Shown here piece after piece: positions 63,965 to 64,000 of a DNA stretch of 64,000 nucleotides; positions within the stretch are counted from its first letter, which is position 1; the number at the start of each line of letters is the position of its first letter. Position numbers and translations under genes: made by a program. Source of the stretch: Halieaceae bacterium (lineage in GTDB: Bacteria > Pseudomonadota > Gammaproteobacteria > Pseudomonadales > Halieaceae); NCBI GenBank assembly GCA_003523185.1, contig DPGN01000021.1, positions 17,555 to 81,554 on the forward strand. Reading direction: 5' to 3'. The notes under the pieces are model-generated. The model saw only the letters and a program-made list of their open reading frames with translations, made no database searches and was not told the origin of the DNA.

Positions 63965-64000
63965 GGCCAATTTACGTCGGCTTCCAAAGAGGCGATCATT

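Noticed and set aside
1..64000. tRNA, rRNA, insertion sequence, prophage, CRISPR or replication origin
   Set aside because: The intergenic gaps are short and show none of the expected structures, and no transposase, integrase or Cas protein is encoded.

Overview
The window looks like chromosomal DNA of a marine, aerobic, heterotrophic gammaproteobacterium. The OM60/NOR5 (Halieaceae) type is my best guess, from the gene mix (TonB receptor, Rieske oxygenases, phytanoyl-CoA-type dioxygenase, sulfatase, AbgT transporter, many secreted peptidases), the moderate G+C and the compact layout; this is inference, since no rRNA or other marker gene is present. I found no tRNA, rRNA, insertion sequence, phage gene, CRISPR array or origin. 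About 47 protein genes cover nearly everything.

Layout. 44-3416: alpha/beta hydrolase, VOC protein, and a phytanoyl-CoA dioxygenase/EthD pair. 3555-12999: malic enzyme (maeB), a short-chain dehydrogenase, a secreted M14 carboxypeptidase, an FMN alpha-hydroxy-acid oxidase, a methyltransferase and a proline iminopeptidase. 13200-15833: a secreted zinc protease of the DUF5117 type. 15857-18393: a Rieske oxygenase with a DUF3237 protein, divergent from a TetR regulator; the shared 75-bp gap holds a promoter overlapped by a dyad. 18431-22336: a glycine-betaine-type Rieske demethylase, a DAO-type FAD oxidoreductase and a betaine-homocysteine methyltransferase, a probable methylamine/betaine catabolic locus. 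22388-28521: a one-domain asparaginase, an ABA4-like membrane protein, a very unusual 583-residue isocitrate dehydrogenase, a GPH-type symporter, a thioesterase and a DMT exporter.

28587-37891 is a catabolic stretch: a 4-hydroxybutyryl-CoA-dehydratase/HpaB-family protein, a TonB receptor, an HSL-type esterase, a Baeyer-Villiger-type monooxygenase, a carboxyltransferase and a 71-residue biotin carrier. Monooxygenase plus esterase could open ketones, and the carboxylase could feed short acyl-CoA into central metabolism; the biotin carboxylase must be encoded elsewhere. 38082-42580 is an ABC ATPase with a permease fused to an M1 aminopeptidase. 42756-50501: GH3 glycosidase, amidase, AbgT transporter, and a PLP alanine-racemase-fold enzyme closely paired with a sugar-lactone oxidase. 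50735-55713: formate-THF ligase, two GFA zinc proteins, a sulfatase and TrmL. 55874-58753: a probable operon of a TauD dioxygenase, a TVP38 membrane protein and a cysteine-containing relative of glycine/proline reductase component B. The end holds a small membrane protein apparently cut by an in-frame stop, a molybdopterin oxidoreductase, galT and a metallo-beta-lactamase-fold lipoprotein.

The most unusual item is the isocitrate dehydrogenase at 23422-25173. It carries two diverged copies of the clasp/small-domain segment, with active-site residues split between the copies, as expected for a single chain imitating a dimer. The Cys-type GrdB relative, the 4-hydroxybutyryl-CoA-dehydratase relative and several intergenic dyads are the next things to examine.
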